Below, one piece after another: positions 35,455 to 44,615 of a stretch of 64,000 nt of DNA (the stretch's first letter is position 1; each line of letters opens with the position of its first letter). Under the pieces are notes generated by a model. That model saw only the letters and a program-made list of their open reading frames with translations, searched no databases and was not told where the DNA came from. Source of the DNA: Streptomyces sp. NBC_00554 (GTDB lineage Bacteria > Actinomycetota > Actinomycetes > Streptomycetales > Streptomycetaceae); the NCBI RefSeq assembly GCF_041431135.1, contig NZ_CP107799.1, positions 5,084,001 to 5,148,000 on the forward strand. Reading direction: 5' to 3'. The position numbers were made by a program, and so were the translations under genes.

Positions 35455-36480
35455 TTGGCCACGGTTGACACCGCACCCGCAACCTCGCACGCTGCACCCG
35501 TCCAGCGATCCGGCGCTCCCGCTGGGTCACGCGTCCCGCCGGCCCAGCCACGCACATCGCCCGCAGAGGCACACCTGGCACAGGCTTCGCCGGCAGAGGC
35601 GCACGGCGCAGGGGCCCCGACCGCCGAGGCAGACACTCCGCCAGCGGGGACGCGGACCCAGCCCGAGGCCGCACACGCCCTGCTCTCGGGGTCACGAACG
35701 CCCCCGGCAGAGGCCGCGCCCCTGGAGCCGCACCCCACGACCCTCATCGGCTCCGTGCAGCGGGCGATGCGCCTTCTGGAGGCCGTCTCGGCGCGCGAGC
35801 ACGGAGCGCCCGCCAAACAACTGGCCCGGGAGGCAGGACTCGCGCTGCCGACGGCGTACCACCTGCTGCGCACTCTGGCCCACGAGGGCTATCTACGCCG
35901 CGAGAAGGGGCTGTTCTTCCTCGGCGAGGCCGCCGAGCGGTTGAGCAGCAGCGGGGCCCAGCAGAAACGTCGCAGCACGATGAGCGACGCGCTCGCACAC
36001 TGGCGCGATTCGATCGGTGTACCGGTGTACTACGCGACGTACCGCGACGGCGAGATCGAGATCATGTGCGTCGCCGACAGCCCGGGCAATCCCGCGGTCG
36101 AGGAGTGGGCCGACTTCCGTGAGACCGCGCACGCCCACGCGATCGGACAGTGCCTGTTGTCACAGCTGGACGAGAAGGCCCGCAGGGATCACCTCGACCG
36201 CTATCCAGTGCAGTCGATCACCCCGTACACGGTGCGCGACAGCGACAGCCTGTTGCGGCGCCTGGAGCGCGTCGGCCGGATGGAGCCCGTGATCGAACGG
36301 CAGGAGTACGCGCTGGGCACGGTCTGCGCCGCGATTCCCATCACGGCCGGCACCACCGCGTCGACCATGGCCATCTCCGTACCGTCGCACCAGGCCGACC
36401 GACTGCTCCCCGCCGCGCGCCGGTTGCAGGGCGAAATCGGCAGGCTGCTAGGGACACTCGCCATCTCTATCAGTATCTGA
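35455..36480 (+). CDS. ssgR: SsgR, IclR-family activator of ssgA
   Basis: IclR-type regulator of 341 aa. I use the TTG 35455 because AGGGAG lies at 35443-35448 with suitable spacing; no ATG or GTG in frame fits better. Residues 1-95 are Ala/Pro/Glu-rich and unstructured. The winged helix-turn-helix follows (SVQRAMRLLEAVSAREHGAPAKQLAREAGLALPTAYHLLRTLAHEGYL), then the IclR effector domain (CVADSPGNPAVEEWADFRETAHAHAIGQCLL). The neighbouring ssgA gene identifies it as SsgR, which in S. coelicolor activates ssgA transcription. Confidence 0.9.
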   Translation: MATVDTAPATSHAAPVQRSGAPAGSRVPPAQPRTSPAEAHLAQASPAEAHGAGAPTAEADTPPAGTRTQPEAAHALLSGSRTPPAEAAPLEPHPTTLIGSVQRAMRLLEAVSAREHGAPAKQLAREAGLALPTAYHLLRTLAHEGYLRREKGLFFLGEAAERLSSSGAQQKRRSTMSDALAHWRDSIGVPVYYATYRDGEIEIMCVADSPGNPAVEEWADFRETAHAHAIGQCLLSQLDEKARRDHLDRYPVQSITPYTVRDSDSLLRRLERVGRMEPVIERQEYALGTVCAAIPITAGTTASTMAISVPSHQADRLLPAARRLQGEIGRLLGTLAISISI

Positions 36481-36579
36481 AAACTCACTCCTTGTGATCT
36501 GCCGTGTACGTTGAGCAAGATTTCAGCAGTGTCAGGGGGACTATTCCTGGCCAGTCGACGGCAAACGGCGGGGTAGGCG

Positions 36580-37017
36580 ATGCGCGAGTCGGTGCAGGCA
36601 GAGGTCATGATGAGCTTCCTCGTGTCGGAGGAGCTTTCCTTCCGCATTCCGGTGGAGCTGCGATACGAGACCTGTGATCCGTATGCCGTGCGGCTGACCT
36701 TTCATTTGCCCGGTGACGCGCCCGTGACCTGGGCGTTCGGGCGGGAGTTGCTGGTCGACGGCGTGGGCCGGCCGTGTGGCGACGGTGATGTGCACATCGC
36801 GCCCGCCGACCCGGACGCGTTCGGTGAGGTGCTGATCCGGCTTCAAGTGGGCGGCGATCACGCGCTGTTCCGGTCCGGGGCGGCGCCGCTCGTGGCGTTC
36901 CTCGACCGTACGGACAAGCTCGTGCCGCTCGGGCAGGAGCGTTCCCTCGCGGACTTCGACACACATCTCGACGAGGCGCTGGACCGCATCCTGGCGGAGG
37001 AGCAGAGCGCGGGCTGA
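36580..37017 (+). CDS. ssgA: SsgA sporulation septation protein
   Basis: 145-aa SsgA-like protein, the founding type of the actinomycete-specific SALP family. The start MRESVQAEVMMSFLVSEELS, the core FHLPGDAPVTWAFGRELL, and FLDRTDKLVPLGQE are nearly identical to known SsgA. In Streptomyces it helps place SsgB and thus FtsZ rings during sporulation and affects hyphal branching. The 99-bp gap after ssgR holds its own promoter region and no terminator. Confidence 0.95.
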   Translation: MRESVQAEVMMSFLVSEELSFRIPVELRYETCDPYAVRLTFHLPGDAPVTWAFGRELLVDGVGRPCGDGDVHIAPADPDAFGEVLIRLQVGGDHALFRSGAAPLVAFLDRTDKLVPLGQERSLADFDTHLDEALDRILAEEQSAG

Positions 37018-37140
37018 AGCGCCTTCGATGCCCCCATGTGGAGTAACGCTTCCTCAAGTGGTCACGGTCTCGGCCACCGGAACTCGGCACCAGGGGACGG
37101 GCCACTGGACGGAGCCAAGTGGCCGGAGGGCCGGGCGACT

Positions 37141-38625
37141 TCAGTGCTTGCGGCGGCGACCCTTCCCGCCCCGTACCGGCGTCCTGGCCCCCACCGGCTC
37201 AGCAGGGGCGGTGGGAGCCTCCGGTCGGCCGGCCGGAGCCCCGGGGCGGTCGGCCGAGACCACCAGGGCGGCCAGCAGGGTGGTGACCGGTACCGCGGCG
37301 ACCAGGCCGATCGAGCCGACCAGCGTGCGCACGATCTCCTCGGCGACCAGTTCGCTGTTGGCGACCGTGCCCACGCTGCTCTCCGCGATCGAGAAGAGCA
37401 GCAGCAGCGGCAGCGCCGCGCCCGCGTACGCCAGGACGAGCGTGTTGACGACCGACGCGATGTGGTCGCGGCCGATGCGGATGCCCGCGCGGTACAGCCC
37501 GCGCCAGCCCATCGAAGGGTTCGCCTCGTGCAGTTCCCAGACCGCGGAGGTCTGCGTCACCGTCACGTCGTCGAGCACACCGAGCGAACCGATGATGATG
37601 CCCGCGAGCAGCAGACCGCTCATGTCGATGGACGGATAAAGGCCGTGGATCAGACCGGTGTTGTCGTCGGTGTTCCCGGTGAGTGACGCCCAGTCGATGA
37701 ACCCGGAGCCGAGCAGCCCGATCAGCAGCAGCGAGAGCAGCGTGCCGATCACCGCCACCGAGGTCCGCGCCGACAGCCCATGGCACATGTAGAGCGCGAT
37801 CAGCATGATGGCACTGGATCCGACGACCGCCACGACCAGCGGGTTCGAGCCCTGCAGGATCGCGGGCAGGATGAAGAGCGTCAGGATCATGAAGCTGACG
37901 GCCAGCGCGATCAGCGCCATGACGCCGCGCATCCGCCCCACGACCACGACGACCAGCGCGAAGATCCCGGCGAGCACCGTCATCGGGATCCTGCGGTTCA
38001 CATCGGTGACCGAGTACTGCAAGTCCTTGGGCGCGGAGGGCTCGTACGCGACCACGACCTTCTGGCCCTCGTGCAACTGGCGTGACTGGTCCGGCTGGAC
38101 GATCTCGGTGAACGTACGGCCCTTGTCGTCGCCGGTGTCGACCCGGATCGTCGCCTTCTTGCAGTCGCCCGTCGCCTGCTGCTGCGCGGAGGAGCCCTCG
38201 GCGGTGGACGTGTCGCCGGTCGGCGTCTCCCCCGAGGCGTTCACGGAATCGCAGTCCACCTTGTCGACCTTGGTGACCGTCGCCTGCTGGGTCTGCCGGT
38301 CGAAACCGACACCGGTGCGCTCGTGCCCCGGGGCGCCGCCCGGCCAGAGCACCACGAGACCCACGACGACCGCGGCGGCGAAGGGGATCAGCACCGCGCC
38401 GATGACCTTGCGCAGATGCTTGGAGACGGGAGCGGCGGGGCCATGGCTGTGACTGTGCGAGTGTCCGTGGCCGTCGCCCGGTCCGTGCCCGCCACCGGAT
38501 CCCTGCCCGCCGCCCGGCCTTTGACCGTCGCCGGGTCCTCCGCCACCGCCCGGACCGTGTCCGTGGCCGTCGCCAGGACCATGTCCGTGGGGCGGCTCGG
38601 ACGGCGGAATCGGGGGCTGCTGCAT
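37141..38625 (-). CDS. YibE/F-like integral membrane protein with Gly/His-rich N-terminus
   Basis: 494 aa from the ATG 38625; a GTG at 38634 is an alternative. The first 50 residues are almost only Gly, His, Pro, Ser and Asp (GPGDGHGHGP-type repeats), suggestive of metal binding or disorder. A signal-anchor helix follows, then a soluble domain (QATVTKVDKVDCDS..., GQKVVVAYEPSAPKD), and a C-terminal half with about eight membrane helices (FALVVVVVGRMRGVMALIALAVSFMIL..., LDDVTVTQTSAVWEL). This matches the YibE/F family. Function unknown. It is divergent from thiC and convergent with ssgA. Confidence 0.82.
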   Translation of the reverse strand: MQQPPIPPSEPPHGHGPGDGHGHGPGGGGGPGDGQRPGGGQGSGGGHGPGDGHGHSHSHSHGPAAPVSKHLRKVIGAVLIPFAAAVVVGLVVLWPGGAPGHERTGVGFDRQTQQATVTKVDKVDCDSVNASGETPTGDTSTAEGSSAQQQATGDCKKATIRVDTGDDKGRTFTEIVQPDQSRQLHEGQKVVVAYEPSAPKDLQYSVTDVNRRIPMTVLAGIFALVVVVVGRMRGVMALIALAVSFMILTLFILPAILQGSNPLVVAVVGSSAIMLIALYMCHGLSARTSVAVIGTLLSLLLIGLLGSGFIDWASLTGNTDDNTGLIHGLYPSIDMSGLLLAGIIIGSLGVLDDVTVTQTSAVWELHEANPSMGWRGLYRAGIRIGRDHIASVVNTLVLAYAGAALPLLLLFSIAESSVGTVANSELVAEEIVRTLVGSIGLVAAVPVTTLLAALVVSADRPGAPAGRPEAPTAPAEPVGARTPVRGGKGRRRKH

Positions 38626-38712
38626 CGTGGTCACCGACCGATCATCGCAAGAACGGACAGGGCCCACTGTTCAGCGCGCCCGATGTGACGCTAGCGTGGA
38701 GGCACCTTTGCA

Positions 38713-38849
38713 CACGCGGGAGCTCGGAGCACCGGGCTGAGAGGGCGCTGACCTTCGTCGTAGCGATGTTTCACATGAAACATCGGCAGACGGAAGCCGC
38801 TGCGTCGACCGCCGAACCTGTTACCGGGTAATGCCGGCGTAGGGAGTAG
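38713..38849 (+). promoter_or_regulatory. TPP (THI) riboswitch of thiC
   Basis: Conserved THI-box elements are present: CTGAGA at 38737-38742, GAACCTG at 38814-38820, and CCGGGTAATGCCGG followed by CGTAGGGA at 38824-38845. The final P1 strand overlaps the ribosome-binding site (GGGAGTAGG) of thiC, so translational control by thiamine pyrophosphate is likely. The variable P3a arm is extended (about 38750-38800) and ends in a hairpin made of a parS-like palindrome. Confidence 0.93.
38768..38781. other. parS-like palindrome inside the TPP riboswitch P3a arm
   Basis: GTTTCACATGAAAC, one mismatch to parS at the centre, embedded in the palindrome 38764-38785 (CGATGTTTCA and TGAAACATCG arms). In RNA it forms a stem with an ACAT tetraloop at the tip of P3a; in DNA it could be a weak ParB site. 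Confidence 0.7.
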
Positions 38850-38854
38850 GTCTC

Positions 38855-40657
38855 ATGACCAACAAGGACGCACGCACGCCTGCCTCCAGCCAGACGGACG
38901 GGGTTTCCGCACCGTCCCAGAACGGCGAGGCCGGGCAGTCCATCGGCTGGCACAAGGCGTATGTCGGGGGTTCGCGCCCCGACCTGCGGGTGCCGGTCCG
39001 TCAGGTGCACCTCACCAACGGGCAGTCCGTCACGCTGTACGACACCTCCGGCCCGTACACCGATCCGACCGTCGACACCGATGTGCGCCGGGGTCTGGCG
39101 CCGCTGCGCGAGAACTGGATCATCGCCCGCGGCGACACCGAGGAGTACGCGGGGCGCCCGCTCCGCCCCGAGGACGACGGGATCAAGCACACCTCACCGC
39201 GCGGAGGTCTCCGCAACCTCGACGCGGTCTTCCCGGGGCGGCCGCGCCAGCCGCGCCGGGGCCGCTCCGGACTGGCTGTGACGCAGCTCGCGTACGCCCG
39301 TCGCGGCGAGATCACGCCCGAGATGGAGTTCGTGGCGGTCCGCGAGAACGTGGACGCCGAGGTCGTACGCGAGGAGATCGCCGCCGGTCGCGCGGTGCTG
39401 CCCGTGAACGTCAACCACCCGGAGATCGAGCCGATGATCATCGGCAAGCGGTTCCTGGTGAAGGTCAACGCCAACATCGGCAACTCCGCGGTGACCTCCT
39501 CGATCGAGGAGGAGGTGGACAAGATGACCTGGGCTACGAAGTGGGGTGCCGACACGGTCATGGACCTGTCCACCGGCCGTAACATCCACACCACCCGCGA
39601 GTGGGTGCTGCGCAACTCCCCCGTCCCCATCGGCACGGTTCCGCTCTACCAGGCGTTGGAGAAGGTGGACGGCCGCGCCGAGGAGCTGACCTGGGACATC
39701 TACAAGGACACGGTCATCGAGCAGGCCGAGCAGGGCGTGGACTACATGACGGTCCACGCGGGCGTGCGCCTGCCGTTCGTGCCGCTGACCGCGAACCGCA
39801 AGACCGGCATCGTCTCGCGCGGCGGCTCGATCATGGCGGCCTGGTGCCTGGCGCACCACCAGGAGAGCTTCCTCTACGAGAACTTCGAGGAGCTCTGCGA
39901 GATCCTCGCGGCGTACGACGTCACCTACTCGCTCGGCGACGGGCTGCGGCCCGGGTCGATCGCGGACGCCAACGACGCGGCGCAGTTCGCGGAGTTGAGG
40001 ACGCTCGGGGAACTCAACACGATCGCGAAGCGTTTCAATGTTCAGACCATGATCGAAGGCCCGGGACATGTCCCGATGCACAAGATCAAGGAGAACATCG
40101 ACCTTCAGCAGGAGATCTGTGATGAAGCTCCGTTCTATACGCTCGGCCCGCTGACGACGGACGTCGCGCCTGCGTACGACCACATCACCTCCGGCATCGG
40201 TGCCGCGATGATCGCCTGGTGGGGCACGGCCATGCTCTGCTACGTCACGCCCAAGGAGCACCTGGGCCTGCCCAACCGTGACGACGTCAAGACCGGCGTC
40301 ATCACCTACAAGATCGCCGCCCACGCAGCCGACCTCGCCAAGGGGCACCCAGGTGCGCAGGTATGGGACGACGCGTTGTCCGACGCCCGCTTCGAGTTCC
40401 GCTGGGAGGACCAGTTCAACCTGGCCCTCGACCCGGACACGGCACGGGAGTTCCACGACGAGACACTGCCGGCCGAGCCGGCCAAGACGGCCCACTTCTG
40501 CTCCATGTGCGGGCCGAAGTTCTGCTCCATGAAGATCTCGCACGACATCCGACGCGAGCACGGAGGCACGCAGACGGAGATCGAGGAGGGTATGGCTCAG
40601 AAGTCCAAGGAGTTCGCCGCCGCGGGCAATCGGGTCTATCTGCCGTTGGCGGACTGA
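38855..40657 (+). CDS. thiC: Phosphomethylpyrimidine synthase ThiC
   Basis: Radical-SAM enzyme of 600 aa making hydroxymethylpyrimidine phosphate from aminoimidazole ribotide for thiamine synthesis. The conserved core is complete (GNSAVTSSIEEEVDKMTWATKWGADTVMDLSTGRNIH, YSLGDGLRPGSIADANDAAQ). The cluster-binding cysteines lie in CSMCGPKFC near residues 549-557. The gene is controlled by the adjacent TPP riboswitch. ATG 38855 is placed directly after the riboswitch-embedded ribosome-binding site. Confidence 0.98.
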   Translation: MTNKDARTPASSQTDGVSAPSQNGEAGQSIGWHKAYVGGSRPDLRVPVRQVHLTNGQSVTLYDTSGPYTDPTVDTDVRRGLAPLRENWIIARGDTEEYAGRPLRPEDDGIKHTSPRGGLRNLDAVFPGRPRQPRRGRSGLAVTQLAYARRGEITPEMEFVAVRENVDAEVVREEIAAGRAVLPVNVNHPEIEPMIIGKRFLVKVNANIGNSAVTSSIEEEVDKMTWATKWGADTVMDLSTGRNIHTTREWVLRNSPVPIGTVPLYQALEKVDGRAEELTWDIYKDTVIEQAEQGVDYMTVHAGVRLPFVPLTANRKTGIVSRGGSIMAAWCLAHHQESFLYENFEELCEILAAYDVTYSLGDGLRPGSIADANDAAQFAELRTLGELNTIAKRFNVQTMIEGPGHVPMHKIKENIDLQQEICDEAPFYTLGPLTTDVAPAYDHITSGIGAAMIAWWGTAMLCYVTPKEHLGLPNRDDVKTGVITYKIAAHAADLAKGHPGAQVWDDALSDARFEFRWEDQFNLALDPDTAREFHDETLPAEPAKTAHFCSMCGPKFCSMKISHDIRREHGGTQTEIEEGMAQKSKEFAAAGNRVYLPLAD

Positions 40658-40765
40658 GGCCGCGCGTACGAGGGGTGTGGTGGCCGGGGTCGTCCGATGC
40701 GCGGAGTTGTGCGCGTATGTGTATCGGACGGCTCCGGTGCCGGGTTCTCTCGGCAGACTGGGCGC

Positions 40766-42208
40766 ATGACATCCACATCCATGAGCAAGGGTGCCAATCT
40801 TCCTGTCGAGGCCGGGGCCGTACACGTGGTGCTCGGCTGGTCCGGGGGGTCCGGTGCGCCGGACGCCGATGCCTCCGCGCTGCTGCTCGGTGCGGGTGGA
40901 CGGGTGCGGGACGACGGGGACTTCGTCTTCTACAACCAGCCGCAGCACGCCTCCCGTGCCGTACGTCATCTCGGGAAGCGGCAGGACGCCGGGGCCACGA
41001 CGGACACGGTCGAGGTCGACCTGCGTGCCCTGGAGCCGGACATCGAGAGGGTCGTCCTGTGCGCCTCGGCCGACGGGGGCACCTTCGGTGAGCTGTCCGG
41101 GCTGACGCTGAGGCTGCTCGACGCCGGGACGCGGGACGAGCTCGCGTACTTCGAGATGGAGGCCACGACGGAGACGGCGTTCATCGGTGGTGAGTTGTAT
41201 CTGCGGGGCGGTCGGTGGAAGTTCCGTGCGGTCGGACAGGGGTATGCGTCCGGACTCGCGGGCCTGGCCACCGACTTCGGGATCAGTGTGGATGAGGAGC
41301 CGGAGGCCGCCGTAGCCTCGCCGACCGTCGCCCCGGCGGCCGCTGCGACTCCCACTGCAAGGGCTACGCCGCCGGCCGCTCCCACGCCCACGCCTGCGCC
41401 AACGCCCTCAGCCCCCGCACCCCCTCCGCAGAGCAGCCCTCGCCTCACCAAGGGCGAGGAGCAGCTGCCCCTGGACATGCGCAAGCGGCTCTCCCTGCGC
41501 AAGGAGCAGGTGGCGGTCAGTCTGAAGAAGCACGGTGCGGCGGGGGTCAGGGCGCGCGTCATTCTGGTCCTCGACGCCTCCGGATCCATGTCAGGGCTGT
41601 ACTACAAGGGCGTCGTCGCAGACGTGGTGGAGCGGATGGTCGCGGTCGCCGCGGAGTTGGACGACGACGGGGTGATGCAGGCATGGACGTTCGCGTCCCA
41701 CCCCGCCCGGCTGCCGGATCTGAGCCCGGGGGAACTGCCGGAGTGGCTGGAGCTTCATGTCCGGGTCGGTGAACTGACCCTGTTCCGGCGGAGCAAGAAG
41801 CCACGCAAGGGTCTGCGGCCGGGGCAGGTGGACATGCGGGCGGTCGGCATCCAGAACGAGGAGCAGAGGGTGATCGCCGAGGTCCGTGCGTACGTCCGCG
41901 AGCACCCGGCCGCCGATCCCACCCTGGTGCTGTTCTTCTCCGACGGCGGTGTCTACCGGAACAAGGAGATCGAGAAGGAGCTGCGGGAGGCGGTGGAGGA
42001 GCCGGTCTTCTGGCAGTTCGTGGGCTTGGGCCGGTCCAACTACGGCGTGCTGGAGCGGTTCGACGAGCTGCCGGGCAGGCGCGTCGACAACGTGGGATTC
42101 TTCGCCGTCGACGACATCGCCGGCCTTCCGGACCCGGAGTTGTACGACCGGCTGCTGTCCCAGTTCCCGGCCTGGGTGACCGCGGCACGACAGCTGGGCA
42201 TCGTCTGA
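40766..42208 (+). CDS. TerD domain fused to VWA domain protein
   Basis: 480-aa protein from the ATG 40766 (MTSTSMSKGANLPVEAG). Residues 1-180 form a TerD/CABP domain (ALLLGAGGRVRDDGDFVFYNQPQHASRAVRH, then the calcium-binding-like TDTVEVDLRALEPDIERVVLCASADGG). A Pro/Ala/Thr-rich linker (about 185-235) follows. Residues 255-470 are a von Willebrand A domain with a MIDAS motif DASGSMSG near 270. Ter-family proteins are tied to tellurite and other stress responses; the fused VWA suggests a complex-assembly role. It stands alone here rather than in a ter cluster. Confidence 0.88.
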   Translation: MTSTSMSKGANLPVEAGAVHVVLGWSGGSGAPDADASALLLGAGGRVRDDGDFVFYNQPQHASRAVRHLGKRQDAGATTDTVEVDLRALEPDIERVVLCASADGGTFGELSGLTLRLLDAGTRDELAYFEMEATTETAFIGGELYLRGGRWKFRAVGQGYASGLAGLATDFGISVDEEPEAAVASPTVAPAAAATPTARATPPAAPTPTPAPTPSAPAPPPQSSPRLTKGEEQLPLDMRKRLSLRKEQVAVSLKKHGAAGVRARVILVLDASGSMSGLYYKGVVADVVERMVAVAAELDDDGVMQAWTFASHPARLPDLSPGELPEWLELHVRVGELTLFRRSKKPRKGLRPGQVDMRAVGIQNEEQRVIAEVRAYVREHPAADPTLVLFFSDGGVYRNKEIEKELREAVEEPVFWQFVGLGRSNYGVLERFDELPGRRVDNVGFFAVDDIAGLPDPELYDRLLSQFPAWVTAARQLGIV

Positions 42209-42229
42209 CCCGCGTACGAGCGGCCAGGG

Positions 42230-42260
42230 CCGGGCCCGCGCCGGTGCGGCGCGGGCCCGG
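42230..42260. terminator. Bidirectional terminator
   Basis: Perfect 14-bp GC stem with a GTG loop between the TerD-VWA gene and the convergent membrane-protein gene, followed by TTCT on the plus strand. Confidence 0.88.
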
Positions 42261-42302
42261 TTCTCCGTCACGCGACCGTCCCCGGATGTCGGCGTACCGG
42301 GG

Positions 42303-43163
42303 TCACTCCGGCTGGTGTTCAGGCCCTCCGAAGTCCGGGCTCGAGAAGTCCGGGCTGGAGTAGCTGGGCCGTGGGCCTGCCGCCGGGCCGCCGTCGGGGC
42401 TGCTGAACCCCGGCCGGTTGTAGCCGAGTTGCGGCATGCGGCTGATCGGCGTGGGCGACGTACGGCCCATTGCCGCCGCGCCCGGATCCGCGAGTGCCTC
42501 CCTGAGGAACGGCAGGATGCCGCGCGCCAGCAGGGCATCGCGCCAGGCTTCCCTGGCCCGGGCGACCTGTTCGTCGAGCTCGCCGCGCGCTCCGGCCTGG
42601 AGCGAGGACGAGCCGTTGCGCAGTGCCGTGAGAAGCAGTCCGACCGCGGCGACCAGAATCGCGACCGCCGTGACCGCGCCGAAGACCCACCCGGTGGTCA
42701 GGAGGGTCTTGGCGAACGCCGGCTCGGGGTCGAGCATCTTCAGGATGTACCCCACGAGCAGGAAGATCGCCGCGGCTGTGCCGGCGAGGACGGGGGCGAG
42801 CACCGCGACGACGGCGATGGCGCCCGCTCCGGCTGTCTCGGTGACCTCCCCCACGGTGGCGGCGAGCCCCATCGCGCTCGAGCCCGGCTCCGCGGAGCCG
42901 GCCTCCTCGCGAACGGGCGGGGTGGTCGGCGCCGGATGGCGCAGTTCCTCACGGACCTTCACGTAGTGCTGGTACTCGGCCGTCGCGGCCGCCGTGATGA
43001 GCGCGGTGGCGTTGAGTGCCATGGTGCGCAGTTGTTCCGGGTTGAGCCGCTGGCCGACAGCGGCGAGTTCCGGGCGGTGTGGTGCGGAGCGCAGCGCCTC
43101 ATCGAGGATCCGCTCGTATTCCTGGCGGTCCTCGCTCAGCAGGTGCTGCGGAACGCTGTTCAT
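42303..43163 (-). CDS. Two-helix membrane protein of unknown function
   Basis: 286 aa from the ATG 43163 (an ATG at 43169 is also possible). The N-terminal 75 residues are helical and charged (MNSVPQHLLSEDRQEYERILDEAL). Two hydrophobic hairpin segments follow (AIAVVAVLAPVLAGTAAAIF, VFGAVTAVAILVAAVGLL). A coiled-coil-like stretch and a Pro/Ser/Gly-rich tail with repeated SSPDF units end the protein. No known domain. Downstream of the metallophosphoesterase on the same strand, 188 bp away. Confidence 0.75.
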   Translation of the reverse strand: MNSVPQHLLSEDRQEYERILDEALRSAPHRPELAAVGQRLNPEQLRTMALNATALITAAATAEYQHYVKVREELRHPAPTTPPVREEAGSAEPGSSAMGLAATVGEVTETAGAGAIAVVAVLAPVLAGTAAAIFLLVGYILKMLDPEPAFAKTLLTTGWVFGAVTAVAILVAAVGLLLTALRNGSSSLQAGARGELDEQVARAREAWRDALLARGILPFLREALADPGAAAMGRTSPTPISRMPQLGYNRPGFSSPDGGPAAGPRPSYSSPDFSSPDFGGPEHQPE

Positions 43164-43351
43164 CTGCATCCCCCGATGCTCCGTAGGGCTGATGGCTCGC
43201 ACGCTGACGAGCCGTTGGGCAGAAACGGAGGGGAGCCTGCTACGGATAGTCCGATGGTAGAGCGGTGACGGCACGCCGTGACAGGGGGTTTCCAGAAATT
43301 GCCCCCTGGCCAGCGCAGTCCTCCGTGGGGGGACGCCTGCCCGTTGAACCC

Positions 43352-44413
43352 TCAGTTATCCAATGGCAGTTGCTGGACCAGCAGTTTTCCGGCCATGGTC
43401 ACGCCGCCGTCCATCGCGATGGCCAGTCCGTCGGCGTAGAGATGCGGACCTTCGACGATGGGGCCCGTACTGTCTTCGCCGTCCTCCGAGCCCACTTCGC
43501 CGAGCAGGTACGGGATGGGGCTGTGGCCATGGACGATGCGCGTGCCGCCGTATGCGTCAAGGAGGGAACGCACGGCCTCGGCGCCGCCGTCGTCGCGGAA
43601 GGCGAAGCGCTTGGTGAACTTGCGGAACAGGTCCCAGCACTCGTCCGCGTCATTGCGGGTGAGGGTTTCGCGGATGGTGTCGTTGAGCGCCTCGATCGAG
43701 TCGCCGTAGTCGAGGTAGGCGGTGGTGTCGGAGTGCACCAGGAGGTGTCCGTCGACCAGCTCCATGGCGTCCAGGCGGGCCATCCACTGCAGATGATGGT
43801 CCTGGAGACGGTCCATGTCGGTCTTCTGGCCGCCGTTGAGCAGCCAGGCGGCCTGGAAGGTGGCGGTGCCCGCGCCGGAGTTGACGGGGGTGTCGCCGAA
43901 GCGCTTGGCGCCGAGCAGCAGCAGCTCGTGGTTGCCCATGAGCGCCTTGCAGTAGCCGCCGGCCGCGGCCGCCTCGGCGGACAGCCGCATCACCAGGTCG
44001 ATCACGCCGATGCCGTCCGGGCCGCGGTCGGTGAAGTCGCCGAGGAACCACAGGCGCGCGGTCCCGGCGGACCAGTTGCCCGCGGAGTCGATGAGGCCCT
44101 GCTCCTGGAGCGCGGCGACGAGCTGGTCGAGGTAGCCGTGCACATCGCCTACGACGTACAGCGGCCCCGGTCCGTCGGTGGTCTCCGGAGCGGCGGGGTC
44201 AACGGCGATCTGAACCGTGTCACCCCGGTTGATGACCGGCAGGTCACGTCGCGTGGGCGTGTAGCCCTCGGGCTCCTCGACGGGCCCCGCACCCTCGTCG
44301 GGTGGCGTGTTCTGTGCGTACGGACCGGTCTCGTGGACGTACGCGGGCACCCGGAAGTCGCGCAGCGTCGCCGCCCGCGCCAGCTCGGGTCCCTGACCGG
44401 CCCCCTGAGTCAT
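43352..44413 (-). CDS. Metallophosphoesterase (calcineurin-like)
   Basis: 353 aa from the ATG 44413, with GGAGGGG just upstream. The binuclear-metal motifs appear in order: GDVHG (residues 89-93), GDFTDRGPDG, GNHE, and later H-x-G-H-S-P (VHGHSPIP). Serine/threonine phosphatase-like, resembling bacterial diadenosine-tetraphosphatase/PrpE-type enzymes. A disordered 80-residue N-terminus precedes the catalytic domain. Substrate not deducible. Confidence 0.9.
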   Translation of the reverse strand: MTQGAGQGPELARAATLRDFRVPAYVHETGPYAQNTPPDEGAGPVEEPEGYTPTRRDLPVINRGDTVQIAVDPAAPETTDGPGPLYVVGDVHGYLDQLVAALQEQGLIDSAGNWSAGTARLWFLGDFTDRGPDGIGVIDLVMRLSAEAAAAGGYCKALMGNHELLLLGAKRFGDTPVNSGAGTATFQAAWLLNGGQKTDMDRLQDHHLQWMARLDAMELVDGHLLVHSDTTAYLDYGDSIEALNDTIRETLTRNDADECWDLFRKFTKRFAFRDDGGAEAVRSLLDAYGGTRIVHGHSPIPYLLGEVGSEDGEDSTGPIVEGPHLYADGLAIAMDGGVTMAGKLLVQQLPLDN

Positions 44414-44580
44414 CGACCCCTCCACCACCATCGCGCCGCATCTGCACCGGATCGGACTGCCTGGTCGCAGCGGCCCGCGGTGTCGTGGGCCCATCATAGG
44501 AATGCGGATCGCGCCATGTGATGACCCAGGGGTGGTGAATCGGGGCAGGAGCCCAGTTCACCGGGGTTTTTGCCCGAATT

Positions 44581-44600
44581 GGGCGGGGCTTTCCCCGCCC
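44581..44600 (-). terminator. Hairpin after the LacI gene
   Basis: GGGCGGGG-CTTT-CCCCGCCC, 8-bp stem, 15 bp beyond the LacI stop on the minus strand; a T-rich run lies on the plus-strand side instead. Confidence 0.6.
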
Positions 44601-44615
44601 TTTCTTTACCGGGCG

